DNA from: Candidatus Bathyarchaeota archaeon
Lineage (GTDB): Archaea; Thermoproteota; Bathyarchaeia; Bathyarchaeales; Bathycorpusculaceae
Length of the DNA stretch: 8,767 nt
Assembly (NCBI GenBank): GCA_030673805.1
Contig: DAOVIH010000044.1
Coordinates: forward strand, 1 to 8,767
Direction: 5' to 3'
Position 1 is the first letter of the stretch, and each line of letters opens with the position of its first letter. Below are positions 5,178 through 8,767 of the stretch, piece after piece. The notes below the pieces were generated by a model that ran no database searches, was not told where the DNA came from, and saw nothing but the letters and a program-made list of their open reading frames with translations. Both the position numbers and the translations under genes were made by a program.

Positions 5178-7115
5178 ATGGAGAAAGAAAACTTGGTTAA
5201 GAGCTTATCAGAAAAAATTATTTCCAATCACCTAGTTGAGGGAAGAGATAAGCCTTGGGAGCAAATTGGCCTCAGAATAGATCATACGTTGACTCAGGAT
5301 GCTACCGGAACCATTGCGTACTTGGAATTCGAAGCTATGGGTGTGGCAAGGGTCAAGACAGAGCTGAGTCTAAGCTTTGTTGATCACAACATACTGCAGA
5401 ATGACTTCAGAAACCCTGATGACCATAAGTACCTGCAAGGGGTAGCAGCCAAGTATGGAATAGTCTTCTCAAGGCCTGGGAACGGTATTTGCCATCAGGT
5501 TTATCTGGAACGCTTCGCCCGACCTGGCTACACATTGCTTGGAAGCGATAGCCACACTCCCACAGCAGGAGGCACTGGTATGCTCGCAATCGGGGCTGGA
5601 GGACTTGACGTTGCTGCAGCTATGGCTGGAGAGCCTTTCTACTTGGAGAGGCAAAATGTGATGGGGATAAAACTTACTAGAACCCTACCCCCTTTTAGCT
5701 CTGCAAAAGATGTGATTCTCGGGGTCATAGGAAGATTAGGTGTTAAAGGAGGAGTAAACAAGGTTTTGGAGTACCATGGTCCTGGAGTTAAAGCTCTGAG
5801 TGTTCCTGAGAGAGGGACGATAGCCAACATGGGAACGGAAACTGGCGCAACCACTTCGGTTTTCCCATCAGACAACGTAACTCGCTCATTCCTTAAGGCC
5901 CAGGAAAGGGAGCAACACTGGATTGACCTCAAAGCGGATGAGGGGTTCAGTTATGAAGAAAACCTTGAAGTAAATCTCGGGGAAGTTGAACCCTTAATAG
6001 CCCTCCCCCACAGTCCAGACAAAGTGAGAAAGGTATCAGAGGTTGAAGGGACAGCGTTAGATCAGGTCTGCATAGGTAGCTGCACGAACTCTTCACTGCG
6101 TGATCTAAGAATCGCCGCGGAACTTTTGAAAGGCAAAAGAATCAACGACGGAGTAAGCTTAACCATCTCTCCTGGTTCAAGACAAGTACTTGAAAACTTG
6201 ATAGACAGCGGCGACCTCCTGCATCTCGTAAAGGCTGGGGCTAGAATTATAGAGAGTGCGTGTGGTCCTTGCATCGGGACAGGGCAGGCTCCGTCTACCG
6301 ATGGAGTGTCCCTTAGAACCTTCAATCGAAACTTCGAGGGAAGATCTGGAACACAGAGTGCCAAAGTTTATCTGGGAAGCATTGAGACCGCTGTTGCCTC
6401 AGCCATACAAGGGGAAATAACTGATCCCAGAAAGCTTGGGAAATACCCCAAGATAGTTTTGCCAGAAAAAGTAAATGTGAACGATAATATGTTCATCTTC
6501 CCAAGCAAAACCCCCAGCTCTACAAGAATAGTCAAAGGTCCCAATATCAAACCTTTGCCTAGCTTTCCGTCGATGCCGAAAACTTTGAGGGGGGAAGTCT
6601 TGTTGAAGGTAGGAGACAACGTTTCAACTGATGATATATTGCCTGGAGGCTCAACAATCTTGCCTCTAAGAAGTAATATTCCGGAGATAAGCAAGTTCAC
6701 CTTCAATTACCTAGATCCAGAATTTGCACAGAGATCTCTGGACAAGGGAGGCGGGTTCATCGTCGGCGGTGAAAACTACGGTCAGGGATCATCCAGAGAA
6801 CATGCAGCACTCGCCCCGAAATTTCTAGGGGTTAAAGCCATAATCGCTAAGTCCTTCGCCAGGATTCACTTTGCAAACCTGATAAACTTTGGAATTGCAC
6901 CCTTGATCTTCACAAAAAAAGAAGACTACTCAAATCTTTCCCATGGAGATGCCTTGGAGATGGAGATGAAGGACCTAGACACCAACATTTGTCTTAGAGA
7001 TAGCACAAAAGAAGTTCAAATACCTGTTAAGTTAAGGCTCAACGATCGACAGAAAGAAGTGTTAAATGCAGGAGGAAAACTGAACTTTATAAGAGCGAAG
7101 CAGAGGAGAAGATGA
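5178..7115 (+). CDS. acn: Aconitate hydratase (aconitase), about 650-aa type
   Basis: Interconverts citrate and isocitrate via cis-aconitate with a [4Fe-4S] cluster, in the cytoplasm. Cluster ligands are visible: C302 in CIGSCTNSS and C362/C365 in ESACGPCIGTG. Other landmarks are TQDATG (39-44), GSDSHTPTAGG (122-132) and, in the C-terminal swivel domain, ENYGQGSSREHAALAP (532-547), holding the catalytic serine region and R540. At 645 aa it is shorter than AcnA/IRP-type enzymes (near 900) and matches the compact single-chain aconitases found in archaea and deep-branching bacteria. Homoaconitase or isopropylmalate isomerase are relatives, but those are usually two-subunit. The isocitrate dehydrogenase gene 3 bp downstream strongly favours aconitase. 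No Shine-Dalgarno precedes the ATG. Confidence 0.95.
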   Translation: MEKENLVKSLSEKIISNHLVEGRDKPWEQIGLRIDHTLTQDATGTIAYLEFEAMGVARVKTELSLSFVDHNILQNDFRNPDDHKYLQGVAAKYGIVFSRPGNGICHQVYLERFARPGYTLLGSDSHTPTAGGTGMLAIGAGGLDVAAAMAGEPFYLERQNVMGIKLTRTLPPFSSAKDVILGVIGRLGVKGGVNKVLEYHGPGVKALSVPERGTIANMGTETGATTSVFPSDNVTRSFLKAQEREQHWIDLKADEGFSYEENLEVNLGEVEPLIALPHSPDKVRKVSEVEGTALDQVCIGSCTNSSLRDLRIAAELLKGKRINDGVSLTISPGSRQVLENLIDSGDLLHLVKAGARIIESACGPCIGTGQAPSTDGVSLRTFNRNFEGRSGTQSAKVYLGSIETAVASAIQGEITDPRKLGKYPKIVLPEKVNVNDNMFIFPSKTPSSTRIVKGPNIKPLPSFPSMPKTLRGEVLLKVGDNVSTDDILPGGSTILPLRSNIPEISKFTFNYLDPEFAQRSLDKGGGFIVGGENYGQGSSREHAALAPKFLGVKAIIAKSFARIHFANLINFGIAPLIFTKKEDYSNLSHGDALEMEMKDLDTNICLRDSTKEVQIPVKLRLNDRQKEVLNAGGKLNFIRAKQRRR

Positions 7116-7118
7116 AGT

Positions 7119-8549
7119 ATGGAAGAAAAGAAGCTAGTTGTCCCTAAGAACGGTGAAAAAATAAGGATTAACAAAGGGGTACCAGTGGTTCCCTCTTTTC
7201 CAATTATTCCATTCATCAGAGGCGATGGCATAGGCATCGACATAACTCCAGTAATGCGGCGAGTAATAGACAAGGCAGTTGTTGAAGCGTATGAGGAAGA
7301 GAGAAGATTGGGGTGGATGAGGGTTTTTGCTGGAAACGACGCCTTAGAAGCCCAAGGAATGGGGCCCAAAGAAATCGAGGCTTTTTCTATACCAGAACTG
7401 CAGAAGTGCTATCTACCACGAGAAACTGTTGGCGCAATAAGAAAATACTTAGTTGCAATTAAAGGTCCATTAACCACCCCTGTTGGAGGTGGAATAAGAA
7501 GCCTAAATGTCGCATTGAGACAAGAGCTTGACCTATACGCTTGTGTTCGCCCTGTAAGATGGTACATAGGAGTTCCAGCTCCATTGAAGAATCCCGAAAA
7601 GTTAGACATAATCATCTTCAGAGAGAACACAGAGGATGTTTATGCAGGTATAGAATGGGCAGCTGGCACAAACGAAGCAAAGAAAATTATCAAGTTCATA
7701 AACGAGGAGATGGGAAAGCCAATCCGTGAGGACAGCGCCATCGGGGTTAAACCTGTAAGCGCCATGGCCTCAAAAAGGCTTGTAAGAGCTGCCATCAACT
7801 ATGCCCTAAGAAACAAGAGGACAAGTGTAACATTGGTTCATAAAGGAAACATAATGAAGTTCACTGAAGGAGCTTTCAGAAACTGGGGCTACGAAGTAGC
7901 TGCAGAAGAATTTAGAAGAGAAACCGTCACTGAGAGGGAATACGGACCGATCTACATCAAAAATGAACAGCCTAAAAAAACCTATGAAGAGATAGTTGAA
8001 GAACTCACGAAAAACGGATGGTACAATTTCTCCCCTAGCGAAGTGAAGAAGGTTCTAGATTCGCTCTACGAGACCCACGGAGGGGAAAAGGTTCAAGAGA
8101 AACTTGTAGTGAAGGATCGTATCGCCGATCAAATGTTTCAGCAACTCCTGCTTAGGCCGGATGAATACGACGTGATTGCAACCCTCAATCTAAATGGAGA
8201 TTACCTTAGCGATGCTTGCAGTGCAGAAGTCGGAGGATTGGGCATTGCCCCAGGGGCAAACATAAACTATGAATCGGGTGTTGCCGTGTTCGAAGCCACT
8301 CATGGAACAGCCCCTAAGTATGCGGGATTGGACAAGGCAAACCCGAGTTCACTGATACTCTCAGCAGTCATGATGCTCCGTTACTTGGGATGGAACAAAG
8401 CTGCAAATCTAGTTGAACAAGCGTTGGAGAAGACTATAAAGGAAAAACAGGTAACATACGATCTTGAAAGGCAGATGGAAAACGCTACAAAACTTTCCAC
8501 ATCCGAATTCGGTGATGCAATAATGCAGAAAATCCAAAGTATCGCCTAA
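7119..8549 (+). CDS. icd: Isocitrate dehydrogenase, NADP-type, with insertion
   Basis: Oxidatively decarboxylates isocitrate to 2-oxoglutarate, the step after aconitase. Substrate residues are present: S128-x-N130 and R134 in GGGIRSLNVALRQ, R144, R168 in FRENTEDVYAGIEW with Y175, K242 in HKGNIMKF, and metal-binding D361/D365 in NLNGDYLSDA. Cofactor residues follow the E. coli NADP pattern: K400-Y401 in HGTAPKYAG, and Y447 and R451 in VTYDLER. At 476 aa it is longer than the roughly 415-aa standard. Counting from K242 to D361 gives about 42 extra residues, in a charged helical stretch around 272-330. A GAGGAG (7103-7108) inside the end of the aconitase gene, 10 nt before the ATG, and a 3-bp intergenic gap support co-transcription and coupled translation. 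Confidence 0.95.
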   Translation: MEEKKLVVPKNGEKIRINKGVPVVPSFPIIPFIRGDGIGIDITPVMRRVIDKAVVEAYEEERRLGWMRVFAGNDALEAQGMGPKEIEAFSIPELQKCYLPRETVGAIRKYLVAIKGPLTTPVGGGIRSLNVALRQELDLYACVRPVRWYIGVPAPLKNPEKLDIIIFRENTEDVYAGIEWAAGTNEAKKIIKFINEEMGKPIREDSAIGVKPVSAMASKRLVRAAINYALRNKRTSVTLVHKGNIMKFTEGAFRNWGYEVAAEEFRRETVTEREYGPIYIKNEQPKKTYEEIVEELTKNGWYNFSPSEVKKVLDSLYETHGGEKVQEKLVVKDRIADQMFQQLLLRPDEYDVIATLNLNGDYLSDACSAEVGGLGIAPGANINYESGVAVFEATHGTAPKYAGLDKANPSSLILSAVMMLRYLGWNKAANLVEQALEKTIKEKQVTYDLERQMENATKLSTSEFGDAIMQKIQSIA

Positions 8550-8576
8550 AAGTTGAAAAAGGATAGATGGTGCGGG

Positions 8577-8593
8577 GGGTGGGACCCCCACCC
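8577..8593 (+). terminator. GC-rich hairpin 3' of isocitrate dehydrogenase
   Basis: GGGTGGG (8577-8583) and CCCACCC (8587-8593) form a 7-bp stem with a 3-nt ACC loop, 28 bp after the stop codon, and can slip because the G run is longer. It probably protects or marks the operon mRNA 3' end together with the T8 run that follows. Confidence 0.5.
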
Positions 8594-8613
8594 TAATTTA
8601 ACAGTAAAATATG

Positions 8614-8621
8614 TTTTTTTT
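8614..8621 (+). terminator. T8 tract terminating the acn-icd operon
   Basis: An uninterrupted run of eight T residues about 65 bp after the isocitrate dehydrogenase stop, the standard archaeal termination signal, and about 20 bp past the GC-rich hairpin. Confidence 0.55.
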
Positions 8622-8639
8622 GGAAGCAAATGGTCGAGG

Positions 8640-8715
8640 TGAGGTAGCCTCATACTCATGGCGATATCTCCAGCAAACCCTCTCCTTTTTTAGGTTTAGA
8701 AGGGTTTGCTGAGGC
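8640..8715. other. Structured stretch with competing helices
   Basis: CAGCAAACCCT (8671-8681) and AGGGTTTGCTG (8701-8711) are exact 11-bp inverted arms. In addition TGAGG (8640-8644), CCTCA (8648-8652) and TGAGG (8710-8714) allow two exclusive pairings of the same CCTCA. This could be a leader RNA switch, an unidentified small RNA or a DNA site. It did not match any tRNA, SRP, 5S or C/D-box RNA that I could recognise by eye. Confidence 0.4.
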
Positions 8716-8750
8716 CCCCTGACCCGGGAATCCATTTTTAGGTCAAAAAA

Positions 8751-8767
8751 ATGAAACCTCCAAAGCA
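8751..8767 (+). CDS. Possible start of a further gene (partial)
   Basis: ATG at 8751 opens a frame reading MKPPK to the window edge, preceded by AGGTCA about 7 bp upstream. Five codons cannot establish a gene; it is listed because the structured stretch at 8640-8715 would then be its 5' leader. Confidence 0.15.

Noticed and set aside
5407..7630. Several minus-strand open frames of 60-117 aa under aconitase and isocitrate dehydrogenase
   Set aside because: They are shadows of two strongly identified enzymes; no recognisable domains or start signals.
8550..8660. Minus-strand frame of about 38 aa reading MSMRLPHLDH
   Set aside because: It crosses the terminator hairpin and T8 tract of the operon, has a proline/histidine-rich random-looking translation, and shows no family signal.
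8640..8740. SRP RNA, intron-containing tRNA or C/D-box RNA
   Set aside because: A GGTCAGG-like string on the minus strand and several CTGA strings caught attention. The SRP GGAAG loop, a T-arm TTC motif and a proper C box are all missing.

Overview
The window looks archaeal. It encodes an Alba chromatin protein, an SSV/archaeal-type tyrosine integrase using a tRNA gene as its site, and a short CxxC zinc-ribbon protein of the kind common in TACK archaea. AT-rich TATA-like boxes lie about 25 bp from likely transcript starts, and several genes have little or no leader. A Bathyarchaeia-like lineage is plausible, but that is a guess from protein character; no rRNA is present.

Left host block (1-1389): two minus-strand genes, a YhbS-like GNAT acetyltransferase (105-629) and a winged-helix/zinc-ribbon protein (740-1327). 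Before the integration described next, they would have lain just downstream of the tRNA-Ala gene on the same strand.

Mobile block (1390-3850): an apparently complete integrative element of only about 2.4 kb sits in tRNA-Ala(UGC). An exact 40-bp direct repeat marks its ends. One copy is the 3' part of the intact tRNA gene (3811-3850), running from the first base of the anticodon loop to nucleotide 72. The other copy (1390-1429) lies inside the 5' end of the integrase ORF. Between them are just two genes, a tyrosine integrase and a 320-aa HNH-nuclease protein of unrecognised N-terminal architecture. This is the most interesting part of the window.

Middle block (3884-5177): a 46-aa zinc-ribbon gene (4006-4146, minus) with a TATA box and a GNRA-type leader hairpin, then the alba gene (4554-4853, minus). 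The alba upstream region carries a 16-bp perfect palindrome nested between two 7-bp inverted arms.

Right block (5178-8549): a tight two-gene operon for consecutive TCA-cycle steps. A 645-aa aconitase (citrate to isocitrate) is followed after 3 bp by a 476-aa NADP-type isocitrate dehydrogenase (isocitrate to 2-oxoglutarate) with an insertion of about 40 residues. The 3' flank (8550-8767) has a GC-rich hairpin, a T8 tract, and a structured stretch with competing helices that may be the leader of a gene starting at the window edge.
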